64,000 bases of DNA from Pandoraea captiosa (GTDB taxonomy: Bacteria; Pseudomonadota; Gammaproteobacteria; Burkholderiales; Burkholderiaceae), in NCBI RefSeq assembly GCF_902459775.1, contig NZ_CABPSQ010000003.1:248001-312000 (forward strand), written 5' to 3'. Numbering within the stretch: the stretch's first letter is position 1; each line of letters begins with the position of its first letter. A model generated the notes under the pieces. The model was not told the origin of the DNA, did not search any database, and was given only the letters and a program-made list of their open reading frames with translations. Below are positions 34,530 to 42,600 of the stretch, piece after piece. The position numbers were made by a program, and so were the translations under genes.

Positions 34530-35423
34530 ATGCTAAGTATTCTCATCCCCACCTGGAACAATCTTCCGTTCCTCAAGCTGTGCATCGACAGCGTTCGCCG
34601 TCATTCCGGCGAGGCGCACGAAATCCTCGTTCATGTGAACGACGGCAGCGACGGCACCCTGGAATGGGTTCGCGAGCAAGGCCTGCGCTACACGCACAGC
34701 AGCGGCAACGTGGGCGTGTGCCTGGCGCTGAACCAGCTCGCACCGCTCGCGTCGCACGACCAGTTGCTCTTCCTGAACGACGACATGTTCGTCACGCCCG
34801 GCTGGGACACGGCACTCATCGACGCGGCCCGCGCGCTCGACACGCCCGTCTACTATCTGTCGTCGGTGATGATCGAGCCGAACGCGGGCGTCAGCAAGCA
34901 GGTGGTGTCGAAGGATTTCGGCACGACCGCCGAATCGTTCGACGAGGCCGGTCTGCTCGCCTTTGCCGCCTCGCTGGACCGCACCGATGTGAACGGCGTG
35001 CCCACCCAGCCGACCCTCGTGAGCCGCAGCTTGTGGCATCTCGTCGGTGGGTACAGCATCGAGTTCGGACCGGGCATGAGCAGCGACGACGACTTCCTGA
35101 TGAAGCTGTGGCTGGTCGGATGCCGGACGTTTCGCATCGTCGGCAAGAGTGTCGTCTATCACTTCGGGTGCCGCTCGACCGGGCGCGTGGTGAAGAATCG
35201 CGGCAGCCGCGAGTTCCTGATGAAGTGGGGGATGACGCAGGCGGAATTCAAGCGCAACTACCTCGACCTGGCGGGAACGCCGGAGGGCGACGCGCTGCCG
35301 AACGTCCCCTCGCCCAGCGGCAAGAGCCGTATCAAGCGCGCGCTGCACGGCAGCAAGCCCTACCCGCTCGAAGACCTCGCGCGCTGGGATGCCAACGTGC
35401 CGCGCCATCTGAAGCTGGACTGA
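34530..35423 (+). CDS. Family-2 glycosyltransferase
   Basis: A 297-residue GT-A-fold enzyme: MLSILIPTWNNLPFLKLCID, VNDGSDGTLEW and the metal-binding LFLNDDMFV near residue 90 are GT2 hallmarks; GMSSDDDFLMKLWLVG is the likely acceptor/catalytic-base region. It is cytosolic with no membrane anchor. It probably adds a sugar to a lipid-linked or LPS-core acceptor together with the preceding ligase-like gene (27-bp spacer, same strand). Confidence 0.87.
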   Translation: MLSILIPTWNNLPFLKLCIDSVRRHSGEAHEILVHVNDGSDGTLEWVREQGLRYTHSSGNVGVCLALNQLAPLASHDQLLFLNDDMFVTPGWDTALIDAARALDTPVYYLSSVMIEPNAGVSKQVVSKDFGTTAESFDEAGLLAFAASLDRTDVNGVPTQPTLVSRSLWHLVGGYSIEFGPGMSSDDDFLMKLWLVGCRTFRIVGKSVVYHFGCRSTGRVVKNRGSREFLMKWGMTQAEFKRNYLDLAGTPEGDALPNVPSPSGKSRIKRALHGSKPYPLEDLARWDANVPRHLKLD

Positions 35424-35469
35424 GCGTCCAGCTCATGCTGTCCGTTCACGCTGTCTGTTCGGATTCGCG

Positions 35470-35640
35470 TCAGTGCCGTGGGTGGCGGATTCGCGCCCAC
35501 GCATGCTCGACCCGCTTCACGGCGGGACTCTCCGGGTGACGTGTCCACCACACCCCGAGCTCCCAGACCATGCCTGCCAGTACCGCGATCACCACGAGTG
35601 CGCCGATCGTGTACCAGATCTCACCGAATGAGCTTGTCAT
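35470..35640 (-). CDS. Small single-helix membrane protein
   Basis: A 56-residue protein with one membrane helix (IGALVVIAVLAGMVWELGVW) and a basic, His-ended tail (EHAWARIRHPRH). GGGAGG stands 5 nt before the ATG at 35640, which supports translation. The family is unknown. It lies alone between the glycosyltransferase and the YeiH-type transporter. Confidence 0.6.
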   Translation of the reverse strand: MTSSFGEIWYTIGALVVIAVLAGMVWELGVWWTRHPESPAVKRVEHAWARIRHPRH

Positions 35641-35769
35641 CGCGGCCTCCCGAAAATGCGTCACGGGCGGTCGACGACCGTCCGTGATTGCATTCTAGGC
35701 GACGAAACCCGGCTTGCCCGCGGGGTCTGCCCTAAGACCCGAGGATCGGACGGAGGATTGACGCGTCGA

Positions 35770-36831
35770 TCAAAGCTGCCCCATGCCCAGTTGCACCACC
35801 AGACTGCTCACCGACACAGCGGCCCACACGCCGAGGCCCAGCAGGATGGGACGCACGCCCGTCGAGGCCATGCGGCGCAGGTTCGACGACAGGCCAATGG
35901 CGGTCAGTGCCACGATGATCAGGAATTCGGCGGCGTCGTGAATCCACGGCTGCAGACTCGCGGGGACCAGCCCGGCGGTACGAATGCCCGATGCGATCAG
36001 AAAGCCGAGGATGAACCACGGGAAGATGCGGGCAAGGCTGAAGTTACCGGCGCCGGCACGCTTGGCGCGATAGGCGACGATGGCGGCCAGCGTCAGACAG
36101 ATCGGAATGATCAGCGTCGCGCGGGTGAGCTTGACGATGGTGGCGTAATCGCCGGCCGCCTTGCTGTAGCTGTAACCGGCGGCCACCACCGACGACGTGT
36201 CGTTGATCGCCGTCCCCGCCCACATGCCGAAACCGAGGTCCGACAGGTGGAGCGCGTGACCGAGCAGCGGGAACAGCAGCACGGCGGCAATGTTGAACAG
36301 GAAGATGGTCGAGATGGCGAACGCCGTTTCATGATCGTCCGGCTTGACGATGGGCGTGACGGCCGCAATGGCCGAACCACCGCAGATCGCCGTGCCGACG
36401 CCGATGAGCAGCTTGAGTTTGTCGGGCACGCCGAGCAGGCGCCCCAGCCCCCAGGCCGACAAGCCTGCGGCGGTGACCGTCACGGCCGTCACAGCCAGCG
36501 ACTCCAGCCCGGTATGCGCCACTTGCGACAGGCTCAGGCCGAAGCCGAGCGCGATGATCGACCACTGGAGCACGTACTTCGAGGCGAACTTGATACCGGC
36601 TTCGTAGCGCGCGCCTGGCGAAAAGAGATTGCGCACGAGAATGCCCAGCAGAATGCCGAACACGGGGCCGCCGACGAGCGGCATCTGACGCCCGAGCAGC
36701 AAGGCCACGAAAGCGATGACGGTCGAGAGAATCAGACCTGCCCACGGATTGTGCTGATCCGGCACCAGCGTATCGGGACGCGCGGCCGAGGCCGAAGCGC
36801 GGGTCGATGCAGCGTGGGTCTTTGTGGTCAT
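35770..36831 (-). CDS. yeiH: YeiH-type putative sulfate/organosulfur exporter (UPF0324)
   Basis: A 353-residue inner-membrane protein with nine to ten helices; GVGTAICGGSAIAAVTPIV, WAGTAINDTSSVVAAGY and the final FLIIVALTAIGLSSNLRRM mark the YeiH/UPF0324 family. Members are annotated as sulfate exporters, and E. coli yeiH is controlled by LysR-type YeiE. The ATG at 36831 is used because AAGGAG lies 8 nt upstream; an in-frame GTG at 36840 sits directly on that site. A 7-bp inverted repeat upstream may be a regulator site. Confidence 0.87.
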   Translation of the reverse strand: MTTKTHAASTRASASAARPDTLVPDQHNPWAGLILSTVIAFVALLLGRQMPLVGGPVFGILLGILVRNLFSPGARYEAGIKFASKYVLQWSIIALGFGLSLSQVAHTGLESLAVTAVTVTAAGLSAWGLGRLLGVPDKLKLLIGVGTAICGGSAIAAVTPIVKPDDHETAFAISTIFLFNIAAVLLFPLLGHALHLSDLGFGMWAGTAINDTSSVVAAGYSYSKAAGDYATIVKLTRATLIIPICLTLAAIVAYRAKRAGAGNFSLARIFPWFILGFLIASGIRTAGLVPASLQPWIHDAAEFLIIVALTAIGLSSNLRRMASTGVRPILLGLGVWAAVSVSSLVVQLGMGQL

Positions 36832-36894
36832 TGCAGGCACTCCTTTCGAATGACTGCAAGTCTAAAAACTCCGCATCGATAATAAAAATCGTTA

Positions 36895-36925
36895 TATCGG
36901 ATACAAAATATCCAAATTTCCGATA
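36895..36925. promoter_or_regulatory. Nested inverted repeats upstream of yeiH
   Basis: TATCGGA (36895-36901) and TCCGATA (36919-36925) form an inverted repeat around a 17-bp AT-rich spacer, with GGATA-CAAAA-TATCC nested inside. A1T-rich DNA also precedes it (36870-36895). It looks like a LysR-type regulator binding region about 65-95 bp upstream of yeiH; the regulator is not encoded nearby. Confidence 0.5.
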
Positions 36926-37087
36926 GAGTCGCGCCGGCGACCTAACGTCTTGATTTTCTTGCCGTTTTTATGCCTGTTTTTGTGCCCGTTCTGTGCCATT
37001 ACAGACGCGCCCACGCGCCGTTACACTGTCTGAGCGCCTACCAGCGCCACCAGCCGGACACGATGCCAACAAAGGAGACCGCGCCTC

Positions 37088-37750
37088 ATGTCGCAAACCG
37101 CCGACACCCCTGCCCGCCGGGCACAGTGGTATTTCGATTTCGCCTCGCCCTTCGCGTATCTGCAATTCGAACGTTTCGACACGCTGCCGCGCACGCTTTC
37201 CATCGATCTGAAGCCGATCGTGCTCGGCGCGATTCTCGTGCACCTGCAGACGCAGGGGCCCGCGGAAACGCCGCACAAGCGCATCTTCACTTACCGTATG
37301 GCGCAGTTCCGCGCGGAGCAGGACGGCATTGCGTTCAGGATGCCGCCGGTGCATCCCTTTCATCCGATTCGCGTACTGCGGCTGGCCCTGTCGCTGGGCG
37401 CCACCCATGATGTCGTGCGCACGATCTTTCGTTTCATCTGGGCGCAGGGGCGCGACGTGACCGACCCACAAGGCTGGGCCGACCTGAACGCGCTGCTGGG
37501 CCTGTCGGCCGACGAAGCCCTCGTGCGCGCCGAGGCGCCGGAAGTCAAGGCCGCCTTGCGAGAAAACACCGAAGGGGCCATTGCCGCCGGCGTGTTCGGT
37601 GTGCCGACGTTTGCCTATGACGGCGAGTTGTATTGGGGTGACGACGCCACGGCAATGTTCCGCCATTGCCTGGCGCACCCGGAGTGGCTGCAATCGCCGG
37701 ACGTCAAACGATTACAACAGGTGACAGTGGGCGTGCGACGCGAGCGCTGA
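37088..37750 (+). CDS. nahD: 2-hydroxychromene-2-carboxylate isomerase (NahD-like)
   Basis: A 220-residue DsbA-like GST-kappa-fold protein. The signature WYFDFASPFAYLQFE is at residues 14-28, and GVFGVPTFAYDGELYWGDD near the C terminus is also typical. NahD isomerises 2-hydroxychromene-2-carboxylate in naphthalene degradation with glutathione; relatives outside such pathways have other, mostly unknown, substrates. No naphthalene pathway genes are nearby, so the role here is open. AAAGGAG lies 11 nt before the ATG. Confidence 0.87.
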   Translation: MSQTADTPARRAQWYFDFASPFAYLQFERFDTLPRTLSIDLKPIVLGAILVHLQTQGPAETPHKRIFTYRMAQFRAEQDGIAFRMPPVHPFHPIRVLRLALSLGATHDVVRTIFRFIWAQGRDVTDPQGWADLNALLGLSADEALVRAEAPEVKAALRENTEGAIAAGVFGVPTFAYDGELYWGDDATAMFRHCLAHPEWLQSPDVKRLQQVTVGVRRER

Positions 37751-37813
37751 GGCGCTTGCCGCAGACGAGCCCGGACAAGCCAGGAAACGCCGGGACAATC
37801 GGGGACAATCCGG

Positions 37814-39166
37814 TTATTTCCCGGTGCCGAGCACCAGCGGCAAGGACACGGCATCGGCCATGGCGGCATAGCCGGCGTCGCTGGGGTGCGTGCCGTCGCC
37901 ACTGTCCAGGCGCGGCAACATGCGCGAGGGCTGCGACGGATCGCGCAGCGCGGCGTCGAAGTCGACGACACCATCGAACGCCCCCGCCGTACGTACCCAC
38001 TGATTCACGGCGTCACGCACCGCTTCTCGCTCCGGCGGCAGCTTGCCGGGCGGGATCGTGGTGCCGATGATGCGCACGTTGTGCGCGCGCGCGGCAGCAA
38101 TCAGGGACTGATACCCCGCGATCATCTCCGGCGCAGTCACGATCACATGCGGAACATCGCAATCGAGTCCCGCGTGGGGCGGCACATAGCCGAAATTGAT
38201 GTCGTTGATGCCGATCTGCACGACGACCGTCTTCACACCCGGTTGCTCCAGCGCATCGCGACGAAAACGCGAAACCAGCCGTTCGCCGTAGCACGCGGAA
38301 TCGTTCAGCAGACGGTTGCCGCTGATGCCGAGGTTGAGCACGGCGACATCGCGTCGCCCGGCGCTCTCCAGACGTCGCGCCAGCCCGTCCGGCCAGCGGC
38401 GGTTGGCGTTGAGCGTACTGCGCATGCCATCGGTAATCGAATCGCCGATCGCGACGATGGCCTGCGAGGGCGCATCCGGCACCACGCTCAGCCCCGCGAG
38501 CCACAAGGTGTTGGTAAATCGCGAGGGGAACGACGCCGCCTGAGCGTCACCGACGAAGTCGCCGGCACCGCTCAGAAACGCCGTTTGCTGGGCGATCTTG
38601 TGCCATGTCGTCGGTGTCTTCGATTCGCGTGTGAAAAGACTGATGGCCAACGGCGTGCCGGCGCGTACGGCGAACGGCAACGGATCACTCTCCATCGACG
38701 CCCCCGGCGCAATGCGGGCTGTCGGCTGCGTGCCGAAGGTCAGCTCGCGCAGGCTCGCGGCATCGATCGCCGCGCCGCGCACCGAGACCGCCAGACTGGC
38801 GCGGTCGATGACAAGCGGCTGCGTGCCGTACGCGTTCGAGAAGCGCACGCGCACTTCATTGCCGGAGAGTGTCGGAAACACGATCTGACGCACGGTACGC
38901 CCACCGACCGCCGGTGCCCGATTGAACGAGGGCGCGGCGGGGTGTTGCGCCACGGCCTGCGGTGCCGTCGCCCACGCGCCGACGCGCGCGCTGTGCGGGT
39001 TAGGGGCATCGGGCACGCGACGCGCTTCCCGAACGCTCGAAGGGGTCGCCGTACCGGTCGCGCTTTGGGCGAAGGCGGGCGACGCAACGCCGACTGCCGC
39101 CGTCACGATAGCGGCAGCGGCAACCTTCAACGTGCGACTTGAAACGACACGCAGGGCACGGTGCAT
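37814..39166 (-). CDS. Exported SGNH/GDSL hydrolase
   Basis: About 450 residues with a signal peptide (TLKVAAAAIVTAAVGVASPA, cut near FAQS), then a beta-rich N-terminal domain and a C-terminal SGNH hydrolase domain: block I AIGDSITDG (nucleophile Ser), block II around NLGISGNRLL, block III GINDINFGY, and Asp/His in DGTHPSDAGY. It probably removes ester-linked groups from a carbohydrate or glycan outside the cytoplasm. The ATG at 39166 gives the clean signal; earlier in-frame starts add a Gly/Arg-rich tail. Confidence 0.85.
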   Translation of the reverse strand: MHRALRVVSSRTLKVAAAAIVTAAVGVASPAFAQSATGTATPSSVREARRVPDAPNPHSARVGAWATAPQAVAQHPAAPSFNRAPAVGGRTVRQIVFPTLSGNEVRVRFSNAYGTQPLVIDRASLAVSVRGAAIDAASLRELTFGTQPTARIAPGASMESDPLPFAVRAGTPLAISLFTRESKTPTTWHKIAQQTAFLSGAGDFVGDAQAASFPSRFTNTLWLAGLSVVPDAPSQAIVAIGDSITDGMRSTLNANRRWPDGLARRLESAGRRDVAVLNLGISGNRLLNDSACYGERLVSRFRRDALEQPGVKTVVVQIGINDINFGYVPPHAGLDCDVPHVIVTAPEMIAGYQSLIAAARAHNVRIIGTTIPPGKLPPEREAVRDAVNQWVRTAGAFDGVVDFDAALRDPSQPSRMLPRLDSGDGTHPSDAGYAAMADAVSLPLVLGTGK

Positions 39167-39323
39167 GCGGGGCAAGCCCTCGGCAGCGGGGAACCGGTAA
39201 TTCAGGAGCGTCGGGGGCATCGAAACAACGTAGGCAACATGGGCAAGCGAGGCAGCAGTCGCCATTGTGCCTGATTGTGGCCGTTGGCAAGGACTTACAT
39301 TGCCTTTCGGGCCGACGCCTTTA

Positions 39324-39359
39324 TCTCTTCCGTCTCTTCCGTCTCTTCTGTCTCGTCTG
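39324..39359. repeat. 9-bp tandem repeat, four units
   Basis: Four copies of TCTCTTCCG, the last two degenerate (TCTCTTCTG, TCTCGTCTG), lie between yfiB and the SGNH hydrolase gene. They are pyrimidine-rich on the plus strand. Confidence 0.85.
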
Positions 39360-39436
39360 ACTCTGCCCGCCCCCACGCCTCGTTCGGGCGGCGCGCAACG
39401 TGGCGAGTCCGAAATGTCGGAACCGGTACGCCGAAA

Positions 39437-40024
39437 TCAGCGTGTCGAAATCACGATGGCAACGCGGCGATTCTGCGCGCGTCCGGCGGGCGTGCTGTTG
39501 TCCGCGACCGGATTTCGCTTGCCCGCGCCGATGGTCTGGATCCCCGCACGCTGCATGCCCGCATCGGCGAGCACCCCTGCCACGGCGTCGGCGCGGCGGG
39601 CGGAGAGTTGCTCGTTGTAGGCGTCGCTGCCGACCGAGTCCGTATATCCGTAGACACGCACCGCGTTGAGTCCGACCTTCACGAGCGTGCGCCCGATGCG
39701 CAGTACGGTGTCGCGCGCAGGGTCGCGCACCACGAACTTGTCGGTATCGAACAACACCGTATCCGACATACCGAACTCCCAACCCTCGTCCGTCTGCGTA
39801 AAGCCCTCGGACTTGAGCGCCGCGATCTGCTCGGGCGTGAGGCCGTGCACCGGTGTCGTCTGACAGCCGGCCAGCACACCGACACCCAGCAGACAGACGA
39901 GCAGCGCAGCGCGCCGGGCGGAAGTCTTCAGGCGCGCGAGCGCGCGCGCGATGGCGATAATCAGTGCCAAGATGGGAGCGCCGCGCAGTGCGCGCTCACG
40001 TGTGTGTTGAGAGCTCAAAACCAT
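39437..40024 (-). CDS. yfiB: OmpA-type outer-membrane lipoprotein YfiB
   Basis: A 195-residue lipoprotein: lipobox LAGC with Cys54, then LTPEQIAALKSEGFTQTDEG and an OmpA-like peptidoglycan-binding domain (LFDTDKF, GYTDSVGSDAYNEQLSARRA, NRRVAIVI). The sequence closely follows E. coli YfiB (e.g. SYNEGLSLKRA, ENRRVAVVI). In Pseudomonas, YfiB sequesters the repressor YfiR and so activates the cyclase YfiN. It is third in the yfiR-yfiN-yfiB operon (71-nt spacer to yfiN). The leader before the lipobox is unusually long, with an extra hydrophobic stretch (ILALIIAIARAL). Confidence 0.9.
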   Translation of the reverse strand: MVLSSQHTRERALRGAPILALIIAIARALARLKTSARRAALLVCLLGVGVLAGCQTTPVHGLTPEQIAALKSEGFTQTDEGWEFGMSDTVLFDTDKFVVRDPARDTVLRIGRTLVKVGLNAVRVYGYTDSVGSDAYNEQLSARRADAVAGVLADAGMQRAGIQTIGAGKRNPVADNSTPAGRAQNRRVAIVISTR

Positions 40025-40095
40025 TCCCCATTGCAGTGTGAAATCCGGTCGTCATTCCTACTTGTTATGAATACTGCCAGGTGTTGCTCGCCGCC

Positions 40096-41556
40096 TTATC
40101 CCTTGGGGCTTTCCGCGACATGCCAGGTGCCCAGACCGGCGCGCTTGGCCTGATACATCGCCGTATCCGCGGCGCGCAGCAGTGCGGTCGCGTCTTGCGC
40201 ATGCGTCGGATACAACGCAATGCCGATGCTCATCGATGTGACCAGATCGTCGCCCCCCGGCAACGCAATCGGCTTTTCCATCGACGAGAGTAGCGTCTGT
40301 GCGAGCCGCACGGCGTTCGACGTCTGACGCACGCCCGGCAGCATAACGGCGAACTCGTCGCCCCCCAGGCGCGCCACCAGATCGCCCTCGCGCAGCGGCT
40401 GCCGCAAACGCTGCGCAATCGCCACGAGAACCGCATCGCCGGCATCGTGACCGAGCTGATCGTTGATGTCCTTGAACCGATTGCTATCGAGGTACAGCAG
40501 CGCGACATGCGTGCCCAACTCGCGCGCTTCGCCAAGCGCCTGCGTGAGGCGCGACTCGAAGTAGGCACGATTCGGCAATCCCGTGAGCGGATCGTGGTTC
40601 GCCTGATGCGCGAGCGTGGCGTTCTGTGCGCGCAAGTGATTCTGCCAGCCTTCGAACTCGTCGAGCAGCGCGTTGAAGTCGTCACCCAATTCCTTGAGCT
40701 CGGCAATCGGCGTGGCGGCCACCCGCTGATGAAACGCCCGCTCGCGCCGCACCGCATGCGCGACTTCCGCCAGCGCGCGCAGCGGTTTCACGATATCGCG
40801 ATGCATGCGTTTGGCCAGCAGGTTCGCCACGGCAAAGGTCACCAGCAAGCATGCCAGCACTCCGCCAATGCCGCTCACCAGGAAGACGAAGAACTGCTTG
40901 CCCTGCCCCTGCACCTCGATCTGTCCGACGACGTTGCCGTCGTGGCGAATGGGCAACGTCACCGGCCCGGGCAACGCAATGTCGGCGACGGTGCGCTCTA
41001 CCTTGGCCAGCGTGCCGCCGTCCGCGCGCCGCCACATGGCGAACTGGGCATTGCGGGCATCGACCACACGCACCTGCACCACGTCTTCGTCGTTGGCGAT
41101 GAGGGCGATCGCCTCCTGCGCCGCCACGCGATCGCCGAACACGACCGCCGCTTCGGCCGTGTAGGCGAGCGAGCGACCGACGAGCAGCAGATTGTTTTCG
41201 GCGTAGGCACGTAGCGCGATCCATGCCACCAGCGAGAGCGACAGCGCCGCGAGCACGACGGCGGAGACCGCCAGACGCAGGTGCGTGCGTCGCAGCACGC
41301 GTTGCAGCGACGGCCGACGCGGGCGCATGCGCGCAGACGCGCTCGAAGGTTCCGTAGCGGCGGCGGCGCCGCGCGAGGGCGAGGACGTCGCAGCGCCCGA
41401 GGCCGTCGAGGCCGTCGAGGCCGTCGAGGCGGTCGAAGTGTCCGGCGTCGGTTCGCGAGCGGCGCCGCCGGGGGCTGCATCGCCCGGGACCTGCTGCGGC
41501 AGGAGTCCGGCGACGGGGCCAGGTGGTGGATGGGCGGGGGGGAATTGGGTTGTCAT
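40096..41556 (-). CDS. yfiN: Membrane diguanylate cyclase YfiN (TpbB/DgcN)
   Basis: A 486-residue c-di-GMP synthase. It has a Pro/Ser/Ala/Thr-rich cytoplasmic tail (1-70, with a 9-bp coding repeat), membrane helix 1 (AVSAVVLAALSLSLVAWIAL), a periplasmic CHASE8-type domain, helix 2 (VFLVSGIGGVLACLLVTF), HAMP and a GGDEF domain. GGDEF is intact (RLGGDEFAVML) and the inhibitory site REGD lies five residues before it, so product feedback is expected. It overlaps yfiR by ATGA. The periplasmic inhibitor YfiR is expected to bind its CHASE8-type domain. Confidence 0.93.
   Translation of the reverse strand: MTTQFPPAHPPPGPVAGLLPQQVPGDAAPGGAAREPTPDTSTASTASTASTASGAATSSPSRGAAAATEPSSASARMRPRRPSLQRVLRRTHLRLAVSAVVLAALSLSLVAWIALRAYAENNLLLVGRSLAYTAEAAVVFGDRVAAQEAIALIANDEDVVQVRVVDARNAQFAMWRRADGGTLAKVERTVADIALPGPVTLPIRHDGNVVGQIEVQGQGKQFFVFLVSGIGGVLACLLVTFAVANLLAKRMHRDIVKPLRALAEVAHAVRRERAFHQRVAATPIAELKELGDDFNALLDEFEGWQNHLRAQNATLAHQANHDPLTGLPNRAYFESRLTQALGEARELGTHVALLYLDSNRFKDINDQLGHDAGDAVLVAIAQRLRQPLREGDLVARLGGDEFAVMLPGVRQTSNAVRLAQTLLSSMEKPIALPGGDDLVTSMSIGIALYPTHAQDATALLRAADTAMYQAKRAGLGTWHVAESPKG
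41399..41434. repeat. 9-bp tandem repeat inside yfiN
   Basis: Four units of GAGGCCGTC (the last with one change) encode a Thr-Ala-Ser repeat in the cytoplasmic N-terminal tail of YfiN. Gain or loss would stay in frame. Confidence 0.9.
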
Positions 41557-42176
41557 GGTGTCCCCGGTTTTCGCGCCAGCTTCAGCACGTTCGGGTGGAC
41601 ACGTACGCCGCTGCGCGCGACGGTGTCGAGGTTGATATCGAATGTCACCCGCTCGGCATCGACGTTCAGGCAGAACATCGTGCCGAGCGTGCACGAATCG
41701 TTGCGCTCGCTGATCGTGAGCACGGCATGACCGGCAAGTGACGCCAGGACTTGACGACGCTCGGCGTCGCTGACGGCACCGAGATACAACGCATCGCACA
41801 ACGAACCGATGGCAGGCTCCGCAGCGGATACCCGGTGCGCATCGACCGGCGGCGTACTGTTCGATGCCGCGCCCGGCGCACTCGATGATGCACCCTGCGG
41901 CGCGAGCAGTTCACGCGTGTAGTCGGTTTGACCCACGACGCACAAGCGCACGCGGGCGGGCGGTGTCGGCCAGCGGGTAAAACTGACAATGCCCAGCACG
42001 ACCTGCCGCACATTGGCGTCGCGCACGCTCGCCGGGGCGACCGACGCGCCCGCGCTCGCGGGCGTCTGCGCCCGAGCGTGACCGAGCGGGACAGCGCTCA
42101 GCACCAGACAAAAGAGCATCAGACGCGCACGGATAAACAGAACCGCACGGCAATCGCGCCGCTGGCCCCGAATCAC
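41553..42176 (-). CDS. yfiR: Periplasmic cyclase inhibitor YfiR (DUF4154)
   Basis: About 207 residues with a signal peptide ending near GHARA and a DUF4154/YfiR domain. Its landmarks are VVLGIVSFTRWP, RLCVVGQTDYTRELL, the hallmark FTRW-like segment and the Cys pair region DSCTLGTMFCLNVDAERVTF. In Pseudomonas, oxidised YfiR binds YfiN and blocks cyclase activity until released by envelope stress or YfiB. The GTG start at 42176 gives a full signal peptide (MIRGQRRDCRAVLF...); ATG 42119 is the alternative. It is first in the operon. Confidence 0.85.
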   Translation of the reverse strand: MIRGQRRDCRAVLFIRARLMLFCLVLSAVPLGHARAQTPASAGASVAPASVRDANVRQVVLGIVSFTRWPTPPARVRLCVVGQTDYTRELLAPQGASSSAPGAASNSTPPVDAHRVSAAEPAIGSLCDALYLGAVSDAERRQVLASLAGHAVLTISERNDSCTLGTMFCLNVDAERVTFDINLDTVARSGVRVHPNVLKLARKPGTP

Positions 42177-42600
42177 GCTGCTCGTCTTTGTCCAGACGCT
42201 ATGCAATGCCGCCTTCCTCTTTGCCGAAATGTCCGTCGTCGCCGGAACGCCATTTCCTTCACGGTTGACGCTTTGTGAGTATCGCCTGCCGGAACCAGGC
42301 CGCATCATACCGAAGGGCCCGGGTTCGAGCCATACACGGCGATGCCGGATGTCCGCGTCACCGGCGTCCCCAATCGACAGCATGCGCGTACCGGCCCGTT
42401 TTCGGAACCCCTTCCGACCTCGTGTTTTCCCTTGCCCGCGAGCGTTTGCAACGTGGCAGAATGGTGCGCATAACCGATTGAAAAACAAAAGGAATCGAGC
42501 GCGCCGATCGCTCGATTATCGAGATAAAAATCGCGACGCCAGGGAGGTGTTGCATGACGTTCCTGAACGCCGGCGGGACCGGCATTCGGGAGGTACGGAC
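42177..42600. other. Divergent control region between yfiR and the EAL gene
   Basis: This 424-bp space separates the c-di-GMP synthase operon from the divergent EAL gene. It contains a 9-bp-arm inverted repeat at 42493-42517. I see no clear sigma-70 pair and no extra gene. A shared regulator could act on both directions from here. Confidence 0.6.
42493..42517. promoter_or_regulatory. Inverted repeat upstream of the EAL gene
   Basis: AATCGAGCG and CGCTCGATT (perfect 9-bp arms, 7-bp spacer) lie 84-108 nt before the EAL gene ATG. A further TCGA half site follows (ATTATCGAGAT). A likely operator or leader hairpin. Confidence 0.55.
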
